64,000 bases of DNA from assembly GCA_000729835.1 (NCBI GenBank), contig JFHB01000112.1, positions 34,224 to 98,223 on the forward strand. The letters are read 5' to 3'. Positions 22,246 to 34,203 of the stretch are shown one piece after another. This DNA comes from Atkinsonella hypoxylon. Lineage: Eukaryota; Ascomycota; Sordariomycetes; Hypocreales; Clavicipitaceae. Below the pieces are notes generated by a model that had not been told where the DNA came from, did no database searches, and saw only the letters and a list, made by a program, of their open reading frames with translations. The position numbers were made by a program, and so were the translations under genes. Positions within the stretch are counted from its first letter, which is position 1; each line of letters starts with the position of its first letter.

Positions 22246-23221
22246 ATGGGATCGCAAGATGACCACCACGCCGTGAATGGCAAGCTGGATATTGCTAGTA
22301 TGTTTGCCGGAATGATTTTGGACCACGAATCGAAGGAAGAAAGTGATTGACTTGTGCTGTACCTAGATCTGGGATTTACCCCCACGATTAAGGTTCCTGG
22401 GGAATGGGAAGTTGACAAAGTTCTGGATGCGATACCTGGTGGCGCGCCCAAATCTGGCGGGCAGTCGCCTCTGGCGTTCTTTCACATGCTCGAGCGATTG
22501 AAGACGACGAAACGAGAGGGTTGGAGGCGCTTTGGAATTGTGAGGTAGGGCTCCCCCTCCCCCAATTTGAATATCAGCCTTGCGATTGTAGCACAATCCT
22601 TGAGGGGTCATTGTCCTTCGTAACTAATGCTGATGAGTTCTCACGTATCACAGAGGCGAGTCCATATCCGACCACATGTATCGCATGTCCATCATTTCCA
22701 TGTTCGCCCCTCCCACACTCGCCGCACGCCTCGATTTACCCAAATGCATGAAAATGTGCCTGATCCACGACATGGCGGAGCTTCTTGTCGGGGACATCAC
22801 GCCTGTAGATGGAGTTGCGAAGCCCGAGAAGAGCCGACGGGAGAGCTTGACCATAGATTTCCTGACTAAGAATCTATTTGGAAACAACGATGACGCGGCC
22901 ATTGGGCAGGAAATCCGAGACATTTGGAACGAATATGAGGAGAACAAGACGCTGGACAGCCACTACGTGCACGACATTGACAAGATGGAGCTGTTGCTCC
23001 AGATGGCGGAATATGAGAGTCGTGCAGAGGGCACACTTGTTCTCCAAGAATTCGCGTACGTGGCCAAGAACATGACGCTTCCCGAGACGAAGGCATGGGC
23101 GGATGAGCTGCTGAAGGAGAGGGAGGCGTTTTGGAAGGAAAGGGGACGAGAGGAAGTGACCAAGGAGGAATGGGATGAGTATGAGAAGAGGATGCAGAAT
23201 GAGTATTGTGCACAGGATTGA
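22246..23221 (+). CDS. HD-domain 5'-deoxynucleotidase, HDDC2/YfbR type
   Basis: Metal-dependent phosphohydrolase of the HDDC2 family (yeast YGK1/YBR242W group, bacterial YfbR), removing phosphate from deoxyribonucleoside 5'-monophosphates. Three exons: 22246-22297, 22367-22544, 22654-23221, giving 265 aa, somewhat longer than the bacterial enzyme. HD-domain metal ligands are visible: H84 in SDHMYRM, the HD pair H115-D116 in CLIHDMAELLVGD, and the later Asp in VHDIDKMELL (D184 or D186). The motif DITPVDGV follows the HD pair, as in the family. The joint IVRGESISDHMYRM across intron 2 supports the splice. The C-terminal 30 residues are Glu/Lys-rich and probably helical. The first exon (52 nt) encodes a nonconserved leader. 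The pathway role, nucleotide-pool balance, follows from characterised relatives and is not shown here. Confidence 0.93.
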
Positions 23222-23918
23222 AGGGCCATGTCCAAGGACGAGAAGAAGAATGAAGACGCGAAGGCATGCATTATGATTCGGACAAAAAGTCTCGATTATT
23301 TCTGCGAATTCGGGGTAAGGAATTTCTGGCAAGGGCGAGACATAGACTGCGCAGGCTGTATATCTTTTTCTTGTACGGCACATCCGGCATTCGATGCGGT
23401 TAGGTCATGGTGGTATGTACAACGATTCACTGATTCGGGGAGTTTCCCTAAACCCACAAGTGAATCTGTTTGCACAACCCATTTTTTATTGAGGGCAAGG
23501 CCTGGCCCGGCATTGGGTTGCGTAGAATCAATACAAGCTAAATTGCACTCTACCAGCAAATTTGGCTGGCTCGATTGCCGAGCCTGATGCATACAGCTGC
23601 GCCATGATGCTATCGCATTTTCTTGCTAGTCTAATCATGAAATTGCATTCATGCATGCATGCCCATGAACTCTTGGTTCTGTTGCCCAGGCAACGGGTTC
23701 AAGATGAGTCGACCCTGGAACCAGCAAATTGACTGTCCTTTGGGCCGATCTGGTCTTATCTGTCTCATCTGTCTCCTCTGTCTCATCTATCTCATCTGGT
23801 ACTTTAAATTAGAAGCCCACTCTGCTATTAGCCCCTGTGTATCCGTGCCGCGCAACGCTCCTGTATTCATCCCGGTAATATTAGCCCCGCGACGGCTCTG
23901 AATCGAAATCTCCACCAG

Positions 23919-23956
<38 letters not shown>

Positions 23957-24825
23957 CGACGGACATAACTAACGAACTGTTGGGGGCGCGAGCTAACAAG
24001 ATTTTGTTTACCCTTCTTCATCTTCACCGCCTTGGCTGCGCATGCAAGCTCTTAAGAACCCCGGGACAATAGCCTTGCCGCTTCAGCTGCGGGCACACCG
24101 CTTTTGGAGTTTTTTTTTTTTTTTTTTTTTTGGTCCCTGACAATCTTTGCTCCGTTAATTGATGATTTTTTGGTCAAGACAGCATCCTGGAAAGTGTCCC
24201 GACGAGTTCGTTCTGTCTCGCGGGGTCGAGGCAGCCAACTTCCCCAGCAGACTCTTTTCGTCCATGACTTTGGGTCACGAGCACGCAACCTAATAACCAA
24301 CCTACTAGTTACCTACCTACCGACCCTACCTACCGACCTGCCTAGGTAGCACTCTGTCTACACACCATTCTGCCCGCCCCATTTCCGCGGCCATATTTTC
24401 TAGAGCTCGAGAGGCGCCGAGGCAGACAAGTCGCCCAAAGGTAGACGAGACCGCGACGTTGTTCTGGTCTGGGACGAGTTGTGACGCGGCTGATGGCAGT
24501 TGGCAACACACGACCGACCGACCGACTTCACACTTTTGCCCCGCCAAGAAACAACCTGCACCGACACGACAACTCACTCAGCCTCGACGATTCTGAACCT
24601 CCTTCTGAACCTCCCTCACGGCCAAGACCATCAAACACAACAAACAGGACGACTGCTGCGATGAGTTCCCACTGAGTCGCGCTGGCTATTTTGGACGCAT
24701 TAATCAAGTGGGCTCCCGCATTACACCAATTATTTCGAGCTCGCGACCAATAACAACCCGGGCGGGTCCTCGACACAATTTGCGTCATACTGCTCGCTGG
24801 GTTTGGGAGATTGCGACTCCAAGCG
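23222..24825. other. Intergenic with short tandem repeats
   Basis: No gene is supported. It has imperfect TCTCATCTG nonamers (about 23757-23800), a CGACAC hexamer array (23918-23957) and a 22-nt T tract (24110-24131). The right part is the leader of the next gene, with several CCGACC/CCTACC repeats. Confidence 0.6.
23918..23957 (+). repeat. Hexamer tandem repeat (CGACAC)n
   Basis: Six to seven nearly perfect CGACAC units, about 40 bp in total, lying between genes. Confidence 0.8.
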
Positions 24826-26337
24826 ATGACCTTATCATCTGGCTTTCATATGCCTGGCGCATTTCATACAGATGGCATACACCAGGGTATTTTTCGCCCG
24901 CCGGTGTCGTCTGCATCTTCCCCTGCATATCTCCCCCCTGTTCGGCCGTCAGGCGACACGCCCACTCCCAAGCGAAAGCGACTCTGCGACCATGTTCGAC
25001 AAGTTGACCAGGCCACTAAACAGGACGTCAGTCGCTTCGACCACGACGAAGCCAACAGTGCCAGCACGGTGCTCATCACCCCTGCCGGCAGACACGTTGC
25101 GCCGAACGGACGCGCTTACACACTTGCCGGCCAGCTCGATACTCCTGTCAGCGGCCCTGGTGACAGCGAGATTCTCGGCGACAGCATGTACTCGGACACA
25201 GACTACCGCAAGGCGCTTGGCTCGAAGAGAAGTCGAGATGATGCCGACTCTCCCCCTGCCAGTGGGCCAACTCCCTTGTTCAACCTGCCCCAGCATCCTG
25301 ACCATCAATCTTCGGGATGGGGCACGCTGGCATTTAGCACAATCGGCGGCGTAGTAGGCAAAGTGTGGGAGTTTTGCAAGGCTGGAGCTTTTAAGGGATT
25401 TCATGCAGGCGGGGGCCGAGGCTTTGAAATGACACCGGGAGAAGGCGTGCTGCCTGACGGATCGATACCAGACCAAGCATGGCACCGTAATGACGACAGT
25501 TGTGCAGACCAACATCGTCGCATCCCTGGTTATTTCCCGGAAGGCGATCGCCACAGTAATCAGGATGCTGCGGAGGACTCGTGTATTCTCAGCGGAGCAT
25601 CAACGCCATCTGGGCCCGCTGCAAAGAGACGACAGACAGCGCCAACAGACGATCTTGGCAGGAACTGGGTCATGGTCAAGGATCAAGTCGGTGACGACCC
25701 CAGCAGGGCAACACCTCAAAGAACATCTACGTACAGACCATCTCCGAGAAACAGAAACCAAGGCCCCTCTGCCGCTACGGGACGTCGCATTTCTACCCTG
25801 AACCAACAACGCCTATCAGGCAAATTAGCCAGCGCAGCTTCCTGCCGAGCATCCCCTCCAGTAAGCGGAAATTTCATGTCTCCGCCATCTACGCAGAAGC
25901 CTCCTCGTCCCGCATCAGCAGCATCGTTCGCCTCGCCTCGCTCCCCGTCGCCAACGAAACTATGTAGAATGGCGTCCTCTGTTAACGCCAGCACCGCCTC
26001 CCCCACCCCACCAACATCACGCGGACATAGCCGCCGTCGGTCCAACAACTCTTCTCAGCAGCAGCAGACCTTCCCACCCAATCGCACGCACACTCGCACA
26101 CACAGCAGTGCCTCTACGGCGTCAAGCCGCGGCGCCGCAGACGACCTGGATAACAGCCCGCGACTTACAGCCGAAGCAAGACAACTTGCGGCTCGACGAC
26201 AAAGAGAAGAGCGTGACACAGACGTCAGGATTACTGCCTTTAACAAGCAGCTTCAGGATATGATACGTCAGGGGAAGGAGGCGCTGGGGACGACGATAGA
26301 AATCGATGGGGAGGATGGCGGTTGGGAAGACTACTAA
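24826..26337 (+). CDS. Uncharacterised disordered fungal protein, probably nuclear
   Basis: A single-exon 503-aa ORF starting at the first in-frame ATG (MTLSSGFHMPG). I do not recognise a characterised family. Most of it is low-complexity and rich in Ser, Pro, Arg and Thr. A basic cluster KRKR at about 49-52 could be a nuclear localisation signal. One island is well ordered, about 155-200, with a Gly- and aromatic-rich hydrophobic stretch (GTLAFSTIGGVVGKVWEFC followed by a Gly run), which is the most likely conserved element. The C-terminal 60 residues are charged and helical (LAARRQREERD and onward) and end in the acidic tail GEDGGWEDY. The long ORF with an even, protein-like composition and the ordered ends argue for a true gene. 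An AATAAA lies about 95 bp after the stop. Function unknown. Confidence 0.8.
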   Translation: MTLSSGFHMPGAFHTDGIHQGIFRPPVSSASSPAYLPPVRPSGDTPTPKRKRLCDHVRQVDQATKQDVSRFDHDEANSASTVLITPAGRHVAPNGRAYTLAGQLDTPVSGPGDSEILGDSMYSDTDYRKALGSKRSRDDADSPPASGPTPLFNLPQHPDHQSSGWGTLAFSTIGGVVGKVWEFCKAGAFKGFHAGGGRGFEMTPGEGVLPDGSIPDQAWHRNDDSCADQHRRIPGYFPEGDRHSNQDAAEDSCILSGASTPSGPAAKRRQTAPTDDLGRNWVMVKDQVGDDPSRATPQRTSTYRPSPRNRNQGPSAATGRRISTLNQQRLSGKLASAASCRASPPVSGNFMSPPSTQKPPRPASAASFASPRSPSPTKLCRMASSVNASTASPTPPTSRGHSRRRSNNSSQQQQTFPPNRTHTRTHSSASTASSRGAADDLDNSPRLTAEARQLAARRQREERDTDVRITAFNKQLQDMIRQGKEALGTTIEIDGEDGGWEDY

Positions 26338-26432
26338 GTCACTGTCTGATCGTATATTTTTTTTTCTTTTCTTTTTTTTTTTTCTCGTCGTTATCTTGAT
26401 GCTACGATACCCAGTTAGGCAAGGGCGGGGAC

Positions 26433-26438
26433 AATAAA
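26433..26438 (+). terminator. Putative polyadenylation signal AATAAA
   Basis: A canonical AATAAA about 95 bp downstream of the stop of the gene at 24826-26337. Fungal poly-A signals are degenerate, so this is suggestive only. Confidence 0.35.
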
Positions 26439-26882
26439 ATCAAGCGCTGTTGTATGGGAGGGGGTGCGGTTTTCCCTTTGTTTTATATGAGGGCGGTTCG
26501 GAGTACTGTGCTCTTGCGAGAGCTGATAGTGTATATATGGATACTTGGGCAGCTTATGATGAATGAAGTTATTGTTTCTTTTTCTTTTTTTTTTGGTCCG
26601 GTAAGCTGTTCGCTTGTGTTCGAGCTGATGTTGCCCGGATGCGGTGGGATGGTTTCTCAGCCGCAGATGGAGGGGGTTTCTTGATTCGCTGGTCGCAGCC
26701 ACGGCTGGGGATGGCACGAAGCGAGGAATTCAACCTAGGCATGGCGAACGGGCTTGTATGGTGTAGCACGTCGCGTTTGCCTTGGCTTAGAGATGATCTT
26801 TGGTGGTGGGGGGGGGGGGGGGGCTTGGGTGCTGGGTTTCGGGCAGACTGTCTTGGCGAATGCGAGTTGCTCTGTCGGTGGG

Positions 26883-26938
26883 TTTTTTGTTTTTTTGTTT
26901 TTTTGTTTTTTTGTTTTTTTTTTTTTTTTTTTTTTTTT
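26883..26938 (+). repeat. (T6-7 G)n array ending in poly-T
   Basis: Four G-separated blocks of six to seven T are followed by a T run of about 25 nt. It lies 60 bp after a G14 run. The array is likely replication-slippage prone. Confidence 0.8.
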
Positions 26939-29723
26939 CGTGCGGGGATAAGGATAAGTAGGGTTGGGGGAGAACTACGTTGTACCATCTTGAATTAGTC
27001 TTACACAAGTCAAGTGGCTCTTTATTTCACCGCCCTTGTGCCCAATGCCCTCGCGATGTAGTTGGCGATGGATGCTTTCGCACCTTCAAGGCCCGGGAAC
27101 GCGATTATCATCGTTAATGTGTTCGTAGAGCCGTTCATTGGGCTTATAGAGAGCTCTTCAAAGTAACCCTAGCCGCATGCAGCACTACAGCATCGACACC
27201 GCGAGACGAAGGTCCTTGCCAGCATCTTTAGCTTTACTTGAGAATGGTGTTTTAAAAGTGAGGGTGAAGCGTAGCTTTCGGCTTTGCATCTTCTGAATGA
27301 TTCATTAATAAGCGGGGTAAACTTAGGCACCGACTTTTCTGGGTCTTAAGAGTGTTTAAGGGTGCATCCGTGGCTTTTATCTCACCGCCTGCCTTCCATA
27401 ACCGATGCCACCTGCGTTGCTATCCGCGCAGCAGTTCCACTTTTACCCCGCTCTTGGTCGTACCCCTTTGAGGCAGCCGCCCCTCGATTTTGCTGATGCA
27501 CTTATTTCTCTCATAAATGCACACTAAAATCTACATTCAAACGCGATGATAGAATCTAAGGAGACGGCCAACGGCCTTCAATGTTCATCAAAGACCCATT
27601 AAAGAGCCTCTTATTAACTAGTATATATACCTCCGGAGAAAATAGTAGAAATAGCGTGTTACAAGTGTCGCGAGATTCAGCAGTGAATAGGCTGACGGAA
27701 ATGCTCAGCGCGTCTTTTACGATGGAATTATAAACAGTGAAAGAGGTAACTACCCAAGCTATCGAATCAATTCTCGCCATGGCAAGCACCACTTTCCCGA
27801 TTAGGAAAACGCAGCACTCCATCGTATCGTATCCGGGCACACAGGTGGTTTGGGGTGGTGTTTTTGGCTTACCAAATATCTAGCATCAATTGATCTACAA
27901 TCCCATAGACCGTTGGTCACTCCGTCGATACTATTAGGCTTGACGTGTACTAAGAGAATTTCCATATAGTAAATGTACTGCTGCAGGCTTTATACGAGTA
28001 TTACACAAGAATAGTAAGGATTTCTTGTAACTTCTTGATATACAAAGCGAACTAACTCTGTATCTAAAACTAGACCTATGAAATATATTTACCACGTAAG
28101 TTTATAAATTATCATTGATTAAACTGTGTGGGCTTTGGTGTAAAAACGGGCATGAACCAAATTACCTGCAGGGACTGTATGTGTGCGCTGCAATGCGTCT
28201 TGGATTACTGATGACAGAATGGACACGTAGATATACTAGATTCAATTTCCCTTGATTCTTTTTTGTTAAAAGCTACCACAATACTAAGTACTCTAAGTCA
28301 CTAGCTCATGCAAACAGAGCCGCGAGACTGGAAGCATCAAAACGATGCCCTAGTGCCGCGTTTGTCCATAACCCGAACCGCAGGTTCACGTATTTCCAAC
28401 AAAGTTATACCCTCTTTTTTCACTTGCAACTGGCGCTCAATTTCTCTCTCCTGCCAGGAATCTTTGCGTACGCGACCTGCGTGCTCGTCTTCATACGTGG
28501 AGTGAGTCGACTCGCAGCGAATATATGCCTGCGAATCGATACTCCTTGGTCCCTTACCCTTGAACCAAAAAAAAAAACAGTTGGCCTGGACGACTTGGAT
28601 GCTTCGGCAAAGCTCATAGGCACGCCGAGAAACCGTGACCACAAGATGCAGTTCAGAACTGGCTTCATCAGGAGGTCAAGCACAAGTCTTAATGACCGAG
28701 ACCATTGCTGACTGCCACATCTAGTGTTGCTGCCAACGCAGCTTGGAACTTACGCTATGCGTTTATGTGTTATCAAATCACAGTCCATACTATTTTCTTC
28801 ACGAACCTGAGCGAGGGCGATACTCCAGTGCCTTGAGACATCCTGACTTACTTACTGCATGCCGAGTTCTCCACAAGTATAAGCGTATAAATACCCGTTT
28901 GGATCAAGTTGATACTTCCTTCAAAGGCAGGCACCTAAGAAAACTTCCCACATGCCACTCAAGGTATGCACCTTGGGAGAGAAGATGTGCGCGCTCAGCG
29001 GAGCGTATTACATTCCTGAGAGTGACAAAGTCTTACTGCTGATAGAGTGGGTGGACGCAAGGTGCAAGAAATTCCGCGCGTACCTAGTTGCTACAATGAG
29101 ATAGAAGGGCCACTTTCCTTCCTTATACGTCCGCTGGCAACTGGTCAGCGCTCATGTGCGATTCACTATTGCGTTAGTTGACTGAGACGATGCGGATGCG
29201 GAGTCGGTTTTCCCATAATGGCCATCGTCGTCGGCTCCATGGCTGAAGATGGAGGCTGTGATGGTTTCGCCGATTCTCAGCGCCTTCTGCCATGCTTAAA
29301 ACCAGACGACGTAGTCACGCAGATGTATCGGCGCATCGAGTGGTGTTCTCCTGGCGGACTTTGTATGTGTTAACATCCCGCGAAATGGGAGTTGTTGGTA
29401 GTTGCTCAAGAACAATGACCAGTCTCGCATAGATTCAAATCTAGAGATAGAATCGTTGGTATATTATCGTGCTCTGAATTGAGTCCGACCAACGTGATAC
29501 ACATTGACTGAGAGCGAAACTCGCCATACCCATAGGTCTTAGTGAGCCCATATGCAAAGCCTCTGTTCGGGTATGCTGTAGATAAGTATATATATTTCTA
29601 TTGTACTGATATCAGTGCATATACAATGTCCGCCATACTATATTTACTTCCATATTCCTTACACGGCAATACGGCCCTCGCTTATTACGTCTTATACCGC
29701 CCCTCGCTTTGCTACATGATACG

Positions 29724-31171
29724 TCATACGAAAACGTCTCGTCTCTTCCGACCTGAGTTTTCCTGTCCCATCTTCCTTTCCTTCCCTTGAGATACAGAGC
29801 CGTCATCGGTCTCAATTCCCCATTCTAAGCTCGTCTCGACAAGGATACCCTCTAGTCGCTCATTTACATCAAAACCCCCTTTGTACGATAGCCTATGATC
29901 GCTCGTGTCTTTATTTGGGCGTCTCGTCGACTCGACAGTTGATCGCAGCGTTTGCGGCGGTGCAAAAGAAGGCACTCGAATGTCACCCCTGCTGCTTCGA
30001 TACGAGTCCTTCACGTCGCGGCAAGAGACTCCGCCGCTTGACTTATAGGTGGATTCGGAGACGGGAGGATGTCTGGCGGCCTTGACGAAGCCCAATTTGG
30101 AGGCTACAAGGCGGACCATGGGACGCATAGTCGGGAGGCAGGCGGAGATGATGCCGACAGACATTTCAATGTCGGACCAAGCGAGTATTGGGGTGAGGGT
30201 GTAGGAGATGTCGCGCGTGGTGTAGTTGAAGAGGACCCATGTTCGGAAGCCGGATGCGAAAACAGCACTGGAATATACATGTCATTATCAACGTGTCTCA
30301 CGCAATCCGCAAGAATGTTGCACAGGAGTTGTCAAAAAAAAAAAATTCAATTTTTTTTAAAAAAGCGAGGGCAGGGGTTAGACCTACAAGAAACCGAGGC
30401 CAAAGACAAGGGTCAAGCCAACCTTCTCGATAGTTCTCAACTGCAGCCTCCAAACCTGTGGGATCGGCAGCAGTAAAATTATGACTTCGGTCAAAATGTT
30501 GGCGCCTGCGTTCGCTAACCAGACACCCAACTCGCTCACACACCGCCCAGGTAACTCTGGCCGCCACAGCTTCTGAACTGGGACACAGATGAACGGGTAG
30601 AGGAAAGAGAAGCAGATAGTCCACATGCCGACAAAACAGCCCACGGCAATGGTCTGCTTTTTGAAGGCCGGGTAGTGGAAAATGCGATAGTACATGGCAA
30701 GGAGGCTGAGCTTAGTCCAGCACAGGTTCCACACGTAGATGATTTCGGTGACAAGCAGCCAGCGGGAGATGCTCACGATGGCTTCGGGGCCAACAGTATC
30801 GGCGTGGTAGCCGACGCCCTCGATAAACATGGCAAGTCCTATTCCAATGACGGCCCAATTCCAGACCTATTGCGAGGGAAGCATTAATATGTGTGGTCTC
30901 GTCCTCGAGGAAGACATTCTCTTCCAATGAAGGGTAGACTGATCGTGGAACGGCGGAATGGCATAGAACGTACCATCGAGAATATCATCAGATAATCATC
31001 CCACCAAAGCTTCTGTTTCCGTATCCTCCTACACGCCAGCCTCGCCACAACAGTCAGGCCAGCCAACAGGGTCATCCAACCGACCACCGAGACAAGCCAT
31101 ATCCGCATCCCTTTGGGTGCATATTTGGGGACACCGGGCACGTCCAAACTCTCAGTATCACCCACGCCCAT
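29724..31171 (-). CDS. PTH11-type rhodopsin-domain integral membrane protein
   Basis: Fungal-specific seven-helix membrane protein of the rhodopsin-domain group (PTH11-like/SAT4-like family); named members sense surfaces or other cues, most are uncharacterised. Three exons, 31171-30974, 30866-30388, 30267-29724, give 406 aa. The ATG chosen encodes MGVGDTESL; an in-frame extension upstream has no ATG. Family marks are the WWDDYLMIFSM motif near residue 60, the long extracellular loop before WNLCWTKLSLLAMYYRIF, the conserved Cys and Trp residues around PVQKLWRPELPGRC, the helix LPIPQVWRLQLRT, and CLPTMRPMV near the last helix. No CFEM domain is present, so it is not the classical PTH11 receptor layout. 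The C-terminal 120 residues are hydrophilic and Ser/Arg-rich, probably cytosolic and regulatory. The second intron holds poly-A/T runs. The ligand is unknown. Confidence 0.9.
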
Positions 31172-32455
31172 GGTTAAGATATATGTCAGCTCGTCATGAA
31201 GAATGGAGGCCCGATTCCACCACCTGGCCCGTGTGGGAATAGGTCTCAAATAAAGAAGACACAGGAGATATATCCAGAGAAAAATCTAGGCTTTGAGGCC
31301 GAGAAGGTCCGTCATATAAGAGGGAGGGAGAATTACACTCGGATCTGGATTCCCGGATAGGGTCATGCTCCCACAGGCGGTCTGTGGCCCCCCCCCCTTC
31401 TGGGATTGCCATTGCATTGCCGATGTGACCCTAGGGATAGATTCTCCGTGTGCGCCTCGCGTTTTGGACTACTTGAGGATTGGTAAACTACGACTACGAC
31501 TGCGGCTGGGCTGAATGAATTGAGCTTACATGGGATGCCGACATGGGCCGCTATGATTAATCCATGGTGCAATAGATGAATGATTTCGGATTTGAGAGCG
31601 GGCCGCTGTTGACTCTTATTATTCGACATCCCGTCGTCGAACTCCATGAACTCGACCCGCAGAGTACGAGCCAGCAGGGGAGGCCAGTGCCAATTAGCCT
31701 GTCTGGGTGCCAGCATTGGGGTTGGGGGGGTTAAGGGGGGCGATGCAACCATTTTAATACGCATTGATGAGCGAGGTGTTTGTCCAATCGCTGGAAACCT
31801 GGAAGCGCATAGAAGATGTCGTAGCTGTGTGCTCCATAGCGATATGAGATAGGAGCGAGACAACGGCAGTAGATGATGGAAGATCTGTAGATCCTCTTCG
31901 CAAGTGATGAGGCCTTGGGGAAGTCGCGAGAAGGGATGCGGACCGATGAAGACTAGGCTGAACCAGAAGTACTTTGAATTTATATGTGAATGTCACGAAC
32001 ATAGAGGTCACGGTAGTCTTCTAATGTACCAAAGTGGGTACCCATCATGTATCGAAAAAGGTGTGGGTCCGCGCCTTGTTTCAAAAAGTCTTTGACAATA
32101 TCTGGTAGCGTGCCGGTATCGAATCAGGGGAAGCGGAGCTTTGCCTGATTTGCGAAATGAGCAAGGCAGAGGCAAGCAGGGTGAAGTGCGACTTCCCGCT
32201 TTCCCTCTCTGACAACAGTGAGGCCTTGCTGTGGATTCTAATTGGTCTGAATCTTCAATTCGTTCGGCTGTCTATTAGTGAATCAAAATCGTAATGTATT
32301 GTGATGTACTGCTTTTTCAAAATTGTAGTGTTAAGGAACCCTCAAGTACAGAAAAAGGCGGTGAGATCCGGCTGCAGCGGACCCATGGAAGGACATCAAA
32401 AAAGATATACATATTAATGATAGTTAAATAATGCAATATTTAAAAGGCAGCAGAA

Positions 32456-32488
32456 TGCGCTGCGTTGCGTTGCGCGTTGCGTTGCGTA
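32456..32488 (+). repeat. GCGTT pentamer array
   Basis: Five to six GCGTT units with a GCGC interruption. They lie in AT-rich sequence about 215 bp upstream of the kinase ATG. Confidence 0.75.
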
Positions 32489-32522
32489 TAGTAGGCTAGT
32501 GGGTTTGTTAAAGGTTAAAGGT

Positions 32523-32572
32523 CAAGGAAGAAGAAGAAGAAAAAGTAGAAGAAAGGAAGAAAAGAAGAATAG
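32523..32572 (+). repeat. GAA-rich purine tract
   Basis: An almost pure purine run of AAG/GAA trinucleotides of about 50 bp. It may be a promoter element or a simple microsatellite. Confidence 0.7.
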
Positions 32573-32702
32573 CTGCTATTATAGCTACTAAATTGACTCC
32601 ATTAAGGCCTTTTACGCACTTTTATTATTATGTGCACATCACGATCCCGGACTAACCTATTAACCCGAAGCGAGGCACTCCGACGCTTTCCTTGCGCCTA
32701 CG

Positions 32703-34203
32703 ATGCTGAAAAATTCAACTGGCATAACTAAGGGTCTCGCAAAATCACACAACTTGCCGGCCACGATGACATACGCAATTTCCTTGAGGACGCCTCCCAT
32801 TTCAACCAAGATCTGCTCGCTTGTTTCTCTCTGCCTGCAGCGACTCAATTCAACTCGTCGTTATCATTCCCAGATGCCAGCACAAACATACAATTGCAAT
32901 GTTGATGCCGAACCGCTACACCGGTATCGACCAGGTGGCTACCATCCTCTTGCATTGGGTGATGCCCTGAAGAATGGAAGGTATCAAATTCTCCATAAGC
33001 TAGGGTGGGGTGGCTATTCTACCACATGGGCCGCAAAGGACCAGAAGTATGCCGATTTCTACAACAGAGACTAGGGAACGCCCATTTTCTAATTCTGTGC
33101 GAGGGACGACCGCTATGTTGCAGTAAAGATCACGATATCCGAGGTTGAGGAGAGCGGCGAGCTCAAGATCTTGCGAGCACTGTCTGCTCTACCCATAGAT
33201 CATCCCGGGTCGTCTCATGTGAACCAACTGCTAGACCATTTTACTCTTGTCGGTCCTAATGGTTCCCACGACTGTCTGGTGCTGGAACTTGTAGGGCCCA
33301 ATGTCGCAGATTTTGCTGAATTACACTGCAAAGATGACAGACTTCCTTCCCAGCTCGCGAAAGCATTCGCTAAGCAGGCGCTACAAGGGCTCGATTTCCT
33401 CGCGGTCAACGATATTGGGCATGGGGGTAAGGCCTGTACACCTCAGGCACTTTGCATATCATATTCACTTTGCTTCTAGATTTACACACGCGAAACCTTG
33501 CTCTAGTCGTATCCGACCTGGATTCTCTCAACGAAGAAGACTTCATTGCCAGGCTGGGGCAGCCCGAGATAGGCGCAGTGACCAGATCAGATGGTAGGCC
33601 TTTGGCGCACAACGTACCAACTCAGATTATTCGGCCTGCATTCTTCCGGAGAAGAGACATTATGCTGTCTTGTCCATCAATCAAGATCATTGACTTCGGA
33701 GAAGCCTTCTTTGGTGACAATGCGCCAAGCACGCTGCATACCCCATTGCCTGTACGGGCACCAGAGATCGTTTTTGGGGACCGGCTGGATCGTCGAGTGG
33801 ATCTATGGAGTGCAGGCTGTCTGGTAAACACCCATTGAATCTTCAATAGCGGTCAAGCTAACTGGCGTAGATTTTCGAACTCATAACCGGGCAACCCCCG
33901 TTCGATGTCATCATGTTGACTCCCTCCGTTCTCGTTGAACAAATGATTGAGCTAACCTCTGACGAGCTACCGTCACGATGGCAGGCCAAGTGGCATGCAA
34001 GGCAAGAAGATGCGTCTCAACAATATGGGGACTCTACGCTTCAAAAATGGCTAGAAGAAACTTATTTTGGCAATGATAAACAGGCAGAGTTCACGACGGA
34101 AGAAATTGCGAGGATAGCCGAAGCAATTGCGCGTATGTTGAAGTTTGAACCATCCCTCAGAGCCACGCCAAGCGAAATTCTCGCCCAAGATTGGTTTCAA
34201 TGA
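32703..34203 (+). CDS. SRPK-like Ser/Thr protein kinase
   Basis: Fungal SRPK-like kinase (the group distantly related to SR-protein kinases). Four exons: 32703-33046, 33104-33426, 33480-33823, 33871-34203, giving 447 aa. The Gly loop LGWGGYST is at 100-107, the ATP-binding lysine is K123 (VAVKI), the catalytic loop is HGDLHTRN at 221-228 (HGD replaces HRD, as in this group), DFG is at 294-296, and RAPEIVFG and VDLWSAGC follow. The Asp of the catalytic loop is encoded across intron 2, which supports that splice. Residues 1-58 include several Arg with few acids and LNSTRRYHSQ, resembling a mitochondrial presequence. If translation began at the ATG of MPAQTYN (residue 58), this segment would be lost. 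The usual STVWLAKD after the Gly loop reads STTWAAKD here. The substrate is unknown; an SR-protein role should not be assumed. Confidence 0.88.

Larger units (their letters stand above)
26338..29723. other. Gene-poor 3.4 kb with homopolymer arrays and AT-rich sequence
   Basis: No gene is supported. The left part holds an AATAAA (26433-26438), poly-G (about 26809-26822) and a (T6-7 G)n array (26883-26938). From about 27500 to 28300 the sequence is AT-rich with many TpA steps, which could reflect an old repeat altered by RIP. ORFs are below 105 codons and have no family resemblance. Confidence 0.55.
31172..32702. other. Divergent intergenic, PTH11-like gene and SRPK-like kinase
   Basis: No gene is supported. 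It contains a G-rich tract (about 31714-31740), a GCGTT pentamer array (32456-32488) and a GAA-rich purine tract (about 32523-32572). AT-rich from 32280 on. Confidence 0.55.
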
